Source: Cyclobacterium amurskyense (GTDB lineage: Bacteria; Bacteroidota; Bacteroidia; Cytophagales; Cyclobacteriaceae). Taken from it: 64,000 nucleotides of DNA. Below, piece after piece: positions 1 to 9,741 of this stretch (positions within the stretch are counted from its first letter, which is position 1; each line of letters begins with the position of its first letter). The position numbers and the translations under genes were made by a program. The DNA is taken from assembly GCF_001050135.1 (NCBI RefSeq), contig NZ_CP012040.1:2515001-2579000 (forward strand). Reading direction: 5' to 3'. The notes under the pieces were generated by a model. The model did not search any database. It was not told where the DNA came from and saw only the letters and a list, made by a program, of their open reading frames with translations.

Positions 1-642
1 GTCATTACAGACAAAAGGATCACCATCAAGAAAAAAGTTGGAAAAGATGATAATGCCAAAACCATAGAAGTGCCCGGTATATTGGTGGAAGGGCTTGCTT
101 CCGTACAGGTAGGGTTTAGATTGTATGACCCTGAAAGTGGCAATATTTTAGACCAAAGTGACCTTTCTAAAACCAACCTATGGTCAGCAGAGGCGGAGAC
201 CAAAGCCCAAGCCATGTTGTTACTGATCGAAAAAGCCCAAGCTACCAGGTATGTGGGGCAAATGGCAGGTGCAGCATATGCAAGAAGGATTGCACCGATG
301 TACATAGACCTAAACCGTACCTTTTATGCCAAATCAAAGAAATATCCCTCTTTAGAAAAAGGCGCTCGCTTTGCGGAAGTCAATGAATGGGAAAATGCAA
401 TTCAAAGCTGGCAAGGAGGGCTTTCCCTTCCTGGAGATGATAAAACCTATGGCAAGCTTTGTTACAATATATCTTTGGGATATGAGGTACTTGGAGACTT
501 GTTTTTGGCCAAGGATTGGGCGGCAAGGGCCTATACAGAATTTGGCTTTAAGGCCGGAAGAACCTATGCCAAAGAACTCGAACAAAGAATGATGGAAGAC
601 GAATTGCTGAAAGAACAGTTGAACACAACTTCTGATCAGTAA
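1..642 (+). CDS. C-terminal part of a TPR-like protein (partial)
   Basis: The frame is open from the first base, so this is the last 213 residues of a longer protein and the start lies outside the window. The visible part begins with a beta-strand-rich stretch (VQVGFRLYDPESGNILDQ) followed by a helical region with paired helices (EVNEWENAIQSWQGGL, then LGDLFLAKDWAARAYTEFG) that look like tetratricopeptide repeats. The layout resembles the Bacteroidota DUF6340 lipoproteins, but I can only judge this from the C-terminus. A hairpin follows the stop codon. No function is assigned. Confidence 0.6.
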   Translation, partial: VITDKRITIKKKVGKDDNAKTIEVPGILVEGLASVQVGFRLYDPESGNILDQSDLSKTNLWSAEAETKAQAMLLLIEKAQATRYVGQMAGAAYARRIAPMYIDLNRTFYAKSKKYPSLEKGARFAEVNEWENAIQSWQGGLSLPGDDKTYGKLCYNISLGYEVLGDLFLAKDWAARAYTEFGFKAGRTYAKELEQRMMEDELLKEQLNTTSDQ

Positions 643-648
643 ATATTT

Positions 649-693
649 ACCCGGATCAGGTGAAATGTAGATTTAAAGCTACCTGACCCGGGT
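649..693 (+). terminator. Hairpin after the partial TPR-like gene
   Basis: Arms 649-661 and 681-693 pair over 13 positions with a single A-C mismatch and a 19-nt loop. Only a weak T-rich stretch follows. It starts seven bases after the stop codon, so it probably ends the upstream transcript. Confidence 0.5.
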
Positions 694-1056
694 TAAATTT
701 GATTTTTGCTTAATTATCGGAAGTATTCTCTATTTCCCTTAATTCTCTGATAACTACTACCATTTACTTAAGTACTTTTTAACCTCTCTTTTGCTATCAA
801 TTCGCGCAATGCCAATATGCGTTTGCATTTTCTCTTCACTATTATCCCCGAAATATGCAATAGACAATCTATTATGTGCTGAAATCGGGAAAATGTAGCA
901 AAAAGAAGGAATAGGAGGTTTGATGGCTTACCATAAAAGACACCATTATCCCAGGGAAAACAATTGATTTTAAAATGATAACACTGAACCTAGCATCACA
1001 AGTAAATCACATTTCTTGCAACAAATAAAAATGCCAGTAAAAAGGTAAGTGTAAAT
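694..1056. other. Intergenic stretch without recognisable gene
   Basis: AT-rich sequence between two convergent transcription units. I see no ORF with a plausible start, no tRNA and no strong hairpin other than the terminator at its left edge. Confidence 0.5.
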
Positions 1057-2121
1057 TTACACCCGGTGTAATTTATAAGGATAAACACCATCTGCATTCC
1101 ATTGACAAACATATAGGTTTTTGTCTCTGTCTAAACAGACATCATGGCAATGTTTGAAGATGGGTTTTTCCTGAAACATGAGCTCTAGCTTGCCATTTTT
1201 GTAGACCGGTTCGGTACCTCCAGGGTTGGAGACGACCTTGTTGTTTTTGTCTAAAATAGTGACAAAGCCTTTGTTTAAATGCATGTTATAATTGCCTTCT
1301 TCCATTCCAAAGCAGACTCCGGAATACAAGTTTTCATCATCCAAAACAGGTCGGCTAATGTATGCCCCAGGTAAGTAATGGTCTTCCAGGTATTCGCCAG
1401 CTAATGTGAATCGCTTGAACGTATTTTTTATCCTTGCAGAACAAAGTAAGGTAGGGTTGGTAGGGTCTCTGTAATCAATGGCTACACCATGGGCTTGTTT
1501 GAATTTGTCTGGCTGGAGAAAACTGTCTCCTCCAAATTTCCGAATAAATTGCCCTGTCTTGTCATATTGCAAGATAAACTGTGAACCATAACCATCGGCC
1601 ACATAAATATCCCCACTGGGACCTATGGCTGTTTCCGTTGGTCGGTAAAATGCATGTTCGGTGTATGCACCTATCTTGGATGGGTGATCCAATTCCATAA
1701 GAATTTCACCATCCATGGTACATTTTACTACTTTTCCTAAACCAGTATCTGTGATAAATAAAAATTCTTCAGCACCTTCTTCCGAGATAGACAAACCATG
1801 CGCTCCGGAAAATCCCAATGTCCATGTGTCTAAAATTTTTCCCGAAGTATCGTAAATCAGGATATTGTTTTTCGGATGGTCTGTCAACAATATTAACCTG
1901 TTGTTTTTGTCCATGACCATTTCATGGCAGTTGTTGACCGGATGGCTGTTGCTGTTGGTTTTGCTCCAGTCTCTTTCTATCCTGTACTGGAAATCACCAT
2001 GGCCCAGTATGTCCTTTTGAAGCTGCGCGGCATTTGAGTTGATATTGAAAAGAGGTATTCCTGCAGTAATTACTGCCCCACCGGTGATGGATTTTTGAAT
2101 GAATTTTCTTCGTGAATGCAT
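1057..2121 (-). CDS. Tat-exported NHL/six-bladed beta-propeller protein
   Basis: 354 residues. The N-terminus has a twin-arginine signal (MHSRRKFIQKS, then a hydrophobic stretch to about residue 32), so it is exported folded. The rest repeats the NHL pattern (for example MDKNNRLILLTDHPKNNILIY, GPSGDIYVADGYGSQFILQ, DRDKNLYVCQWN), as in peptidyl-alpha-hydroxyglycine alpha-amidating lyase-like propellers; whether it has lyase activity cannot be told. It starts 9 nt after the stop of the DUF1501 gene and is the last gene of a three-gene operon. The partners suggest a periplasmic or surface role in breakdown of an imported polymer, which is inference from context. Confidence 0.75.
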   Translation of the reverse strand: MHSRRKFIQKSITGGAVITAGIPLFNINSNAAQLQKDILGHGDFQYRIERDWSKTNSNSHPVNNCHEMVMDKNNRLILLTDHPKNNILIYDTSGKILDTWTLGFSGAHGLSISEEGAEEFLFITDTGLGKVVKCTMDGEILMELDHPSKIGAYTEHAFYRPTETAIGPSGDIYVADGYGSQFILQYDKTGQFIRKFGGDSFLQPDKFKQAHGVAIDYRDPTNPTLLCSARIKNTFKRFTLAGEYLEDHYLPGAYISRPVLDDENLYSGVCFGMEEGNYNMHLNKGFVTILDKNNKVVSNPGGTEPVYKNGKLELMFQEKPIFKHCHDVCLDRDKNLYVCQWNADGVYPYKLHRV

Positions 2122-2130
2122 GAATTGTAT

Positions 2131-3594
2131 TTATGCCAGGAGTTCATTTACTACCTGTCCGTGGACATCTGTAAGTCTGAATCTTCTGCCTTGATGTTTG
2201 AATGTTAGTTTTTCATGGTCTATGCCCAATAAATGGAGTAATGTGGCTTGAAAATCATGCACATGTACGGGGTTTTTAGCCACATTGTAGCTAAACTCGT
2301 CCGTTTCTCCATAGACCATTCCTTTTTTTACTCCTGCTCCTGCCATCCACATGGTAAAGCATCCAGGATGGTGGTCTCTGCCATAATTGTCGGCGGTGAG
2401 CCTTCCTTGAGAGAAGCTGGTCCTACCAAATTCACCACCCCATACGACCAAAGTGTCTTCTAGCAAACCTCTTTGTTTAAGGTCCTGAATCAAACCTGCG
2501 GTGGCCTGGTCTGTACTTAAGGCTTGGCGCTTGATGCCTTTAGGCAAACTGCCATGTTGGTCCCATCCCATATGGTAGAGCTGAATGAATTTCACATCAC
2601 GTTCTGCAAGTTTTCTGGCTTGCAGGCAATTGGAAGCATAGGTGCCAGGTGTTCTCGCATCTTCCCCATAAAGTTCGTAAATATAATCAGGTTCTTTGCT
2701 GGTGTCCACCGCCTCCGGAACGGAATTCTGCATTTTATAGGCCATTTCATATTGGCTGATCTTGGACTGAATTTCAGGATCCTGCCACAAGTCAAACTGG
2801 TGTTCATTGAGCTTACCGATATGGTCCAGGGCACGACGCCTGTCATGGTCATGTACCCCATGCGGATTATTCAAGTATAAAACAGGATCTTTGCCCGAAC
2901 GAAATTGAATGCCCTGATGATGGGAGGGTAGAAACCCGTTTCCCCAGGCCGTGGAATTTAAAGGCTGTGATCCAGGGCTTTTTGAAAGCAGGACTACAAA
3001 ATTGGGCAGGTTTTCATTGTCACTTCCCAGACCATAACTCAACCAGGACCCTATAGAAGGTCTACCGCTCAATTGCGAACCTGTTTGCATAAACATGACG
3101 GCAGGTTCGTGGTTGATGGCCTCGGTGATCATGGATTTGACAATGCAAAGCTCATCTACAACCTTGGCAGTGTGAGGGAAAATTTCACTTACCCAAGCTC
3201 CAGATTGTCCATATTGCTTAAAATCATAAATTGATTTCACTAAAGGAAAAGTAGATTGATCTGCTACCATTCCAGAATTTCGCTGGGTTCCCTGTACGGA
3301 AGGAGGTATTTCCTTGCCATGCCATTTTTCCAGTGAGGGTTTGTAATCAAAGGTTTCAATTTGAGAAGGCCCGCCAGACTGGAAAAGATAAATCACTCTT
3401 TTGGCTTTTGCAGGGAAGTGGGTGCCTGTGTAAAGCCCCTGTGGTTTGTAGAGTCCTGAGCTATCAGGAGCTTCGGCAAAGCCAGCTTTTTGTCCAATAA
3501 GGCTGGACAAAGCAATGGCGCCAAAGCCCAGTGAAGTCTTTTTCAAAAAGCCACGTCTTGTTTCTCCGAATTTGTTTATGTCATTCTCGTTCAT
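2131..3594 (-). CDS. DUF1501 (sulfatase-like) protein, Tat-exported
   Basis: 487 residues. The twin-arginine motif TRRGFLKKTS at residues 12-21 and a following hydrophobic segment mark Tat export. The body is typical of DUF1501, an alkaline phosphatase/sulfatase-fold family: YLFQSGGPSQIETFDYKP near the start, QTGSQLSGRPSIGSWLSYG in the middle, and GGEFGRT plus GRDHHPGCFTMWMAG near residues 395-425, where metal ligands of the fold are expected. No member chemistry is firmly established. It lies 8 nt after the PSD1/DUF1553 gene; this pair is recurrent in Planctomycetes, Verrucomicrobia and Bacteroidota and is thought to act together in the periplasm. Confidence 0.88.
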   Translation of the reverse strand: MNENDINKFGETRRGFLKKTSLGFGAIALSSLIGQKAGFAEAPDSSGLYKPQGLYTGTHFPAKAKRVIYLFQSGGPSQIETFDYKPSLEKWHGKEIPPSVQGTQRNSGMVADQSTFPLVKSIYDFKQYGQSGAWVSEIFPHTAKVVDELCIVKSMITEAINHEPAVMFMQTGSQLSGRPSIGSWLSYGLGSDNENLPNFVVLLSKSPGSQPLNSTAWGNGFLPSHHQGIQFRSGKDPVLYLNNPHGVHDHDRRRALDHIGKLNEHQFDLWQDPEIQSKISQYEMAYKMQNSVPEAVDTSKEPDYIYELYGEDARTPGTYASNCLQARKLAERDVKFIQLYHMGWDQHGSLPKGIKRQALSTDQATAGLIQDLKQRGLLEDTLVVWGGEFGRTSFSQGRLTADNYGRDHHPGCFTMWMAGAGVKKGMVYGETDEFSYNVAKNPVHVHDFQATLLHLLGIDHEKLTFKHQGRRFRLTDVHGQVVNELLA

Positions 3595-3602
3595 GGCGAT
3601 AT

Positions 3603-6600
3603 TTATCTTATTGTATACCCTTCAGTGGTATTCATTATACCGTTTATTACAGTGGCCAATGAGGCTACTCTAACTGGATCCAGCGAATTGTCCAAAGGTT
3701 TACTACCTGTACTTAAGTAAGCCATTGCGTCTCCTTTATTCTGTCCAAAGCGCTCTTGCTCTTCCTGATAAAATTGTTCAATGATCTCCATTTCTTTGGC
3801 ATCAGCTTGTCTACCGGTGCTTAATTTGAAGGCCTTGGCCAGTTGTTCTTCTGGTTGGTATTTTTTAATTAGTTTTTCGGCAGCTACTCTTGCTGCTTCT
3901 ACGTATTGCGGATCATTTAATAAAACCAGTGCCTGTAAAGGGGTGCTGGTTTCAGTTCTCCTCACTTTGCACTCTGATCTGTCGCTGACATCAAATATCA
4001 TCATGGAAGGAGGTCCGGAAGTTCTTTTCCATATGGTGTAGAGGCTTCTTTTGTAGAGCCCATCACCAGGCTCCTGCAAATACCTGTACCTCCAGGATTT
4101 GGTAGAGATTTCATCCCAGAGCCCATCAGGTTGATAAGGGTAGGCACTTTCGCTACTGGTGTTCTGAACTAGCAGTCCGCTTATGGCAAGGGCGTTGTCA
4201 CGAACCATTTCTGCCGTCATTCTAAAACTTGGGCCTCTTGCCAACAAAAGGTTGTCTGGATCTTCTTCCAACAAATCAGGTGTGTTTTTAGAAGATTGCT
4301 GATAAGTGGAAGACATCACAATAAGTTTGTGCATTTTCTTGATGTCCCAGCCAGATTCCCGGAAGGTAACGGCTAGCCAATCCAGAAGTTCGGGATGTGA
4401 TGGCATGCTTCCCTGATTGCCAAAGTCATCAGAGGTAACGACCAGCCCTTTTCCAAAATGCATTTGCCAGATTCTATTGATAAACACACGGGCTGTCAAT
4501 GGGTTTTTGGGATCAAAAACCCATTTTGTCAGTCCCAAACGGTTTTTTGGCCACTTTTCATTGTAAGGAAAAACAGTTTCAGGAATACCGGGATCAACTT
4601 GTTCCGTGGGCGCATTGTACATTCCCCGATCCAAAATATAGGTAGGCCTAGGCTCCTCAAGGTCACCCATTACCATTATTTCTTTAATATCAGTAGTGGT
4701 TTTAGCCCTTTCTTTTCTTAAATCCACAATTGCCTTTCTGATATTTTTGGCTTCGGGATTGTCACTCCTAAAGTGATGATCGGCAATCATGGCTTTGTCA
4801 ATCTGATTTGCGGGGTTTGTGATGGCTTTTTTGGCTTTCTCAGGATTGGTTTCATAGAGTACTTCCAAAGCACTTAATTCCTGATCATAAATTCTTAATT
4901 TATCCAGACCGCCATTGAGGAAAGTCTTCATTTTGTCCCTGACTCCTAATACAAAACCTCTGAATCCGTAGGTGTGAATGTCGGGTTTGAATAAAATGGA
5001 TTTATAAATATTATCAGCTGATACTGATACAGGCACTTTTTCTCCATTGAGATAAATACCAATGCCGTCAGCTTTACCCATACCATTGTAAGTAATGGTA
5101 AGGTTTGTCCATTCTTTCTCAGGGATAGCTGTTAGCGTTTTTACCTGAATGGCATTGTCTGGCCAACTGTAGGCCATGATAAAGTTTAATTTATTGTCTT
5201 CCAGAAATAGAGAATAGCCTTTTAGTCCCAAGCGAATATCCTCGCAATGGGTAAACAAAACTGCTTCGTTGTAAACCGTGTCGGGAAATACCGAAAGGCT
5301 TACGGAAAAGGGATCTGTTTGGTCAAACCAACCCACTTTGTCCGGGAGACTTAGGGTAGTAAAGTCATTGATGAAAACGCCTTGACCCTCAGCTCCAGCC
5401 TTTATTACAGGCTCTTTGATAATTACTGGGCCAGGTTGTGAAGTTTTTCCGGGGCTTGTGAAGGTTGTTTTATTTGCCCCAGGAATTATTTTGTCAAAAT
5501 CATAAGCGGCTACAAGTTTTGTAGGTAGCTTTTTTTGTAGGTTTTGCAGAAGGTTGGCTTCTTCGATATGCTGTGTTTTTTGAGCTTCTTTTTGCAAATC
5601 ACCCAAATGGGTTTCTTTGGACTTTATCTGACTGTCTATGTAATTTAAAATCTTGTCTTGTTCTTCGTTTGTAAGCAATAAGGCCGGGCCAGGAACTTGA
5701 CCTGGGCCATATACCGCAGTGCCCAACTCATTGGTACTGTTGAAAAATGCGGACAATTGGTAAAAGGACTTTTGGCTTATGGGGTCATATTTATGGTCAT
5801 GGCAGCGGGCACATTCCATACTTAAGCCCATAATGGCTTTTCCAACGGTGGAGGTGCGGTCAGCCACATATTCTGCTCTGTACTCTTCGAAAACGATACC
5901 GGCCTCAGAATTCTTTTTATGTAGTCGGTTAAAAGCAGTTGCCAGTATGCTCTCTTGCGTGGGTTCCTCAATAAGGTCTCCGGCCAATTGCCAAGTGATG
6001 AACTGCTCGTAGGACATGTTTTTGTTAAAAGCTCGGATGACCCAGTCCCGGTAAGGACTGAAGTCTCGGTGCTTGTCATCCAAATAGCCATCGGAATCGG
6101 CATATCGGGCTACATCCATCCAGTCTGCGGCCATTCGCTCACCATAGGCCGCCGAAGCAAGGAGTCTGTCGACTAATTTTTCATAAGACTTAGGGTCATC
6201 GCTGTCAACAAATTCTTCGATTTCTTCCAAAGAAGGAGGAAGGCCTGTCAGGTCGAAACTTACCCTACGAATAAGGTTTTCTTTGTTGGCCTTTTCTGAG
6301 GGATTTAGATTTTTGCTTTTCAATTTGGCGGCTACAAAATGATCAATTTCATTATTGGCCCAGTCTTTATTTTCTATGTCAGGAACATTAGGTGTTTCAG
6401 GAGGAATAAATGACCAATGAGGTTTGTATTTTGCTCCTTGTTCAATCCATTTTGTCAGCGTGGCAATTTCTGCTACACTTAGACTTAAGTTTGATTCAGG
6501 TGGAGGCATCATCAGCTCCTTGTCCTCGGTCAGAATTCGGTTTACTACCTCACTTTTGCCAGGCTTTCCTGGGACGATGGCATAATGACTTGAATTGCTT

Positions 6601-6860
6601 TTCAGTGCTGCAAAAGCAAACTCTTCCAAGTCAAGCCTTAAATCAGCTTCTTGGTTGGCTGCATCGGGTCCATGGCAGGCAAAGCACTTGTCTGAGAGAA
6701 TAGGCTTAACATGGTAATTAAAATCTATGGCTTCCGGCAGGTCCTTATAGGCCTGTTGGATGGCTTCAGGTTTCTCCCATCCGCAGCCCACCAAGAGAGG
6801 GAGCAGTAAGGTGAAAGGAAAGGATAACCTGTGTATTATTTTGGGTATGACTCGTGTCAT
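3603..6860 (-). CDS. PSD1 / planctomycete cytochrome C / DUF1549-DUF1553 lipoprotein
   Basis: 1085 residues. A lipobox (LLVGC, Cys26) predicts a lipoprotein. A haem-c motif CFACH lies at residues 59-63 in the planctomycete cytochrome C domain, and a second CxxCH (CARCHDHK) near residue 349 is inside DUF1549, which spans about 165-380. A LamG-like concanavalin domain sits in the middle (about 455-690, AYDFDKIIPG onward, with YLNGEKV and FNGGLDKLRIYD). DUF1553 fills the C-terminal third (ARVFINRIWQMHFGKGLV, DRSECKVRRTETSTPLQAL). It is first in the operon with DUF1501 and the NHL propeller. It is probably an electron-transferring, carbohydrate-binding envelope protein; its substrate is unknown. 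Confidence 0.88.
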   Translation of the reverse strand: MTRVIPKIIHRLSFPFTLLLPLLVGCGWEKPEAIQQAYKDLPEAIDFNYHVKPILSDKCFACHGPDAANQEADLRLDLEEFAFAALKSNSSHYAIVPGKPGKSEVVNRILTEDKELMMPPPESNLSLSVAEIATLTKWIEQGAKYKPHWSFIPPETPNVPDIENKDWANNEIDHFVAAKLKSKNLNPSEKANKENLIRRVSFDLTGLPPSLEEIEEFVDSDDPKSYEKLVDRLLASAAYGERMAADWMDVARYADSDGYLDDKHRDFSPYRDWVIRAFNKNMSYEQFITWQLAGDLIEEPTQESILATAFNRLHKKNSEAGIVFEEYRAEYVADRTSTVGKAIMGLSMECARCHDHKYDPISQKSFYQLSAFFNSTNELGTAVYGPGQVPGPALLLTNEEQDKILNYIDSQIKSKETHLGDLQKEAQKTQHIEEANLLQNLQKKLPTKLVAAYDFDKIIPGANKTTFTSPGKTSQPGPVIIKEPVIKAGAEGQGVFINDFTTLSLPDKVGWFDQTDPFSVSLSVFPDTVYNEAVLFTHCEDIRLGLKGYSLFLEDNKLNFIMAYSWPDNAIQVKTLTAIPEKEWTNLTITYNGMGKADGIGIYLNGEKVPVSVSADNIYKSILFKPDIHTYGFRGFVLGVRDKMKTFLNGGLDKLRIYDQELSALEVLYETNPEKAKKAITNPANQIDKAMIADHHFRSDNPEAKNIRKAIVDLRKERAKTTTDIKEIMVMGDLEEPRPTYILDRGMYNAPTEQVDPGIPETVFPYNEKWPKNRLGLTKWVFDPKNPLTARVFINRIWQMHFGKGLVVTSDDFGNQGSMPSHPELLDWLAVTFRESGWDIKKMHKLIVMSSTYQQSSKNTPDLLEEDPDNLLLARGPSFRMTAEMVRDNALAISGLLVQNTSSESAYPYQPDGLWDEISTKSWRYRYLQEPGDGLYKRSLYTIWKRTSGPPSMMIFDVSDRSECKVRRTETSTPLQALVLLNDPQYVEAARVAAEKLIKKYQPEEQLAKAFKLSTGRQADAKEMEIIEQFYQEEQERFGQNKGDAMAYLSTGSKPLDNSLDPVRVASLATVINGIMNTTEGYTIR

Positions 6861-7134
6861 TTATTGAAAATTGATAATTTTATATGACAATTATTTAGCC
6901 AAATGTCATTTGCATTCAGCATAATTTAACGGGTTATTTTTGTCAATAGTTAACCTTAAAGTTATTGAATATCTTTAAGAAATAAAATTACAATTATAAG
7001 AAGGAGATAATAAAAAAAATGTTTCGGAAAATAGTAAAGTGTTGCTGTGATAATATGTGAATTTTAATTTGGTAGAATATCTACCGGGGATGTTGCTTAT
7101 AAGCAATGTCCTTTACGTTTTTAAAGAATGAGGG

Positions 7135-8288
7135 TTACCAATTGATATCAAATCTTACAAAACCCATTTCATCTTCTATATTTTCAAATAGCCATAGTTT
7201 TCCGTCTTTGGCAAAATGGAATCTGGGGTATCGATCCATTTCAGGGACAGTTCCTTCGGCAATCAAATTGAGCTCCTTGTCCAAAATACTTAAGTAAACT
7301 GTTGCTCCAGAAGGTTGAGGGAAATATTGATCTTCCTTTTGTTCAGGATTATCTTCATAATCAAATTGATAGGAGAAACGATAGTAGACCTGCTTTTTTT
7401 CATCCCATACAGGACCTTTGAAATTAATGTCTTCTTGAATTTCTTTAAAATACTTTTCGAATTCCTTACGATCCCCTACCTCAGCAGGATAGGTACCGCT
7501 TTTTTCGTTAGGGTAAGTTGGCTGTTAAAGGTAATGTGCCTGAGAGAGTCACTGTCTTTATCCATTACATAGAGCTCACTACTTATCCCAGTTCCCAAGA
7601 TTAATTTTCCACCTTCTTTTATTAGGTACCGATCAGTGCCCAATCCCATGGCAGATTCTCCATCATCGAGAAAAGGCTCGAAATTCTTGGCCTTTTCAAT
7701 TCCTGGAATAGCAAATTTTTTAAAGGTTTTATTGTTACGGTTTATCAAGGCAAAAAAAGTGGTTTTATTTCTATAAATGGAAATCAGGGAAGCAAATTGG
7801 CTACCATCTGTGGCCAAGCTTATTGTTTTATTAGATCTATCTTCCTCATCCAACTCCTCATATTCTTTGATCATTTCAATTATATCAATGCTTTCCAGCT
7901 TTCTACCCTGCCAATCCAACACATTATCCTTTGGATAAGCGCTAATAAAAAGTTTATCCTTACTAATAAGGGAGAAACCCCTTACATAATTTCCAACACC
8001 ATTTGGTCCCTCCTTTTCAAAGGGATAATTTTTCTCAAATTCCAGAGAATTGAGATTGATTTGTTCTATGAGGTATTCCTGAAGGTTTACATTATAAAGG
8101 TATTTCTTATCCTCACTTAGTGCACTTAATCTTAATCGCCCATTTAAAAATAAGATCTCCTCTCCAGGATCTATTACGACTGTGTCCATGGTGATTTCCA
8201 AGGGAGGTAGTGCACCTTCGGCTCCATTTTTCTGTCCGCTACATGCAAGGAATAAAGCGAAAACTATACAGTAAAAACTGTTTTTCAT
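7135..8288 (-). pseudogene. DUF4221-like lipoprotein gene broken by a frameshift
   Basis: The intact frame from 8288 gives a lipoprotein signal (LFLACSG) and a beta-propeller-like body, then runs off-frame at about 7515-7520 and stops at 7476. Reading the next frame downstream restores a coherent C-terminus from about 7518 to the TAA at 7135-7137 (TYPNEKSGTYPAEVGDRKEF, VYYRFSYQF, FPQPSGATVYLSILDKELN, MDRYPRFHFAKDGKLWLFEN), the usual end of Bacteroidota DUF4221 proteins. Together the two parts give about 384 residues. The net loss equals one base modulo three; a 4-bp loss between TTAC repeats is one possibility. It could also be a sequencing error. Confidence 0.8.
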
Positions 8289-8555
8289 TCTATTAGGGTC
8301 TATGGACTAAAAATTTAGCAGATATTTTTTTAGTTTTCCTAAAAATTGAAAGACTACTTTAGTTTTAATACAGAATAAGACTATTACTTCTAAATTTTTT
8401 TAAGGACATTTTTCCTGACTTGGAAAATATTTTCATTTTGAGAGAAAAGTTCTGCACCTTATTTTAAGGGTTCTGCTTTTATATTGGAAGCTGTTTAGAA
8501 TCAATTTATTAATAAATTTCAATAAATTGGGTTGTCCTTAAAAAAACATACGCAC

Positions 8556-9653
8556 ATGTTTCAAAATTCTAAAACCCCAGTTTTAATCTTTTCAATTTTA
8601 GGCCTCCTTCTATTTACGACAAACCTTCAAGCCCGTCAATTGCGCCTAGACATTGATACCTTGCTTGTGGGTGTGGCAGGAAGTGAGCCGTTTGTCTATG
8701 GTGAAGGACAAGAAGTAAGTGGCATTTCCGTGGAAATCTGGGAAGAACTGGCGGCCAAACAAGGATGGAATTATTATTTCAAGTCTTTTAATACCGTGGA
8801 TGATGCTTTACATTCCTTGGAACAGGGGGCTTTGGATTTGGTGATAGGGCCTATCAGTATTACTTCCAGCAGGGTGAAGGACTTTAGGTTTTCTCAGCCT
8901 TTTTATAATTCAAGTTTGGCCATCGTGTCCCGGTCTGAAAAACAAGGATATTGGGACAAGATCAAGCCATTTTTTAGTATTAAATTGTTGATTGCCGTGT
9001 TTGTATTTTTATTCATTCTTGCCATAGTGGGTACCCTATTGTGGTTGGCAGAAAGAAAGCATTCCAAGGATCAATTTCCAAATGACCCAATAGATGGGAT
9101 AGGGAATGGGATGTGGCTTGCCATTGTTACCATGAGTACCACAGGATATGGAGACAAAGCACCAGTTACTTTGACGGGGCGCATTATTGCAGGCAGTTGG
9201 ATGATTATCTCAATTATTTTTGCTACTTCAATGGTGGCTGGAATAGCCAGTACCCTTACTTTGGCTTCCATGGGAAAATCTCCGGTTTCTAGTATAGAGC
9301 AATTGGTAAATAAAAATGTGGCAACCATCTCCAACTCGCCTTCGCAAATGTTTTTGGAGGTACATTATGCCAAGCCTGTGGAGGTGAATACATTGGAAGA
9401 AGCCATGTCCATGTTAAATAAAAAGGAGGTTGCTGCAGTAGTTTATGATCGCCCGCAATTGTTGTTTTACCTAAAAAAGCATGGGCCCGAAGATTTATTT
9501 ATGGCCAAGGCGGAATATTACAAACAGGGATATGGTTTTGCTTTTCCACTCGAGAGTAACCTGGTATATGAAGTCAACAGGGCATTGCTTGAATTGGCGG
9601 AAGATCAGGATACGGATGAGATAATTGACAGGTACCTGAGAAGAGAAGAGTGA
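8556..9653 (+). CDS. GluR0-like ligand-gated potassium channel / substrate-binding fusion
   Basis: 365 residues from the ATG at 8556; a TTG at 8532 would add eight residues, but the ATG sits directly before the signal peptide (VLIFSILGLLLFTTNLQA). Order: signal peptide, first half of a periplasmic amino-acid-binding domain (LLVGVAGSEPFVYG ... GALDLVIGPISIT), TM1 (LLIAVFVFLFILAIVGTLLWL), pore helix and selectivity filter STTGYGD at about residues 194-200, TM2 (SWMIISIIFATSMVAGIAS), then the second half of the binding domain (EQLVNKNVATISNSPSQMFLE ... YGFAFP). This is the GluR0 prokaryotic glutamate-receptor architecture with a K+-type filter. Its ligand cannot be read from sequence. Confidence 0.85.
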   Translation: MFQNSKTPVLIFSILGLLLFTTNLQARQLRLDIDTLLVGVAGSEPFVYGEGQEVSGISVEIWEELAAKQGWNYYFKSFNTVDDALHSLEQGALDLVIGPISITSSRVKDFRFSQPFYNSSLAIVSRSEKQGYWDKIKPFFSIKLLIAVFVFLFILAIVGTLLWLAERKHSKDQFPNDPIDGIGNGMWLAIVTMSTTGYGDKAPVTLTGRIIAGSWMIISIIFATSMVAGIASTLTLASMGKSPVSSIEQLVNKNVATISNSPSQMFLEVHYAKPVEVNTLEEAMSMLNKKEVAAVVYDRPQLLFYLKKHGPEDLFMAKAEYYKQGYGFAFPLESNLVYEVNRALLELAEDQDTDEIIDRYLRREE

Positions 9654-9741
9654 TTGAAGAGTTGACCCAGTATAAATGCACTTGAGTTTACTGGTGTTTA
9701 TATAAAATAGACCTACAATTTTGCTCTAATTATCCCTTCTT

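Noticed and set aside
2524..2880. 118-codon plus-strand ORF inside the DUF1501 gene
   Set aside because: Antisense shadow of a strongly conserved family member.
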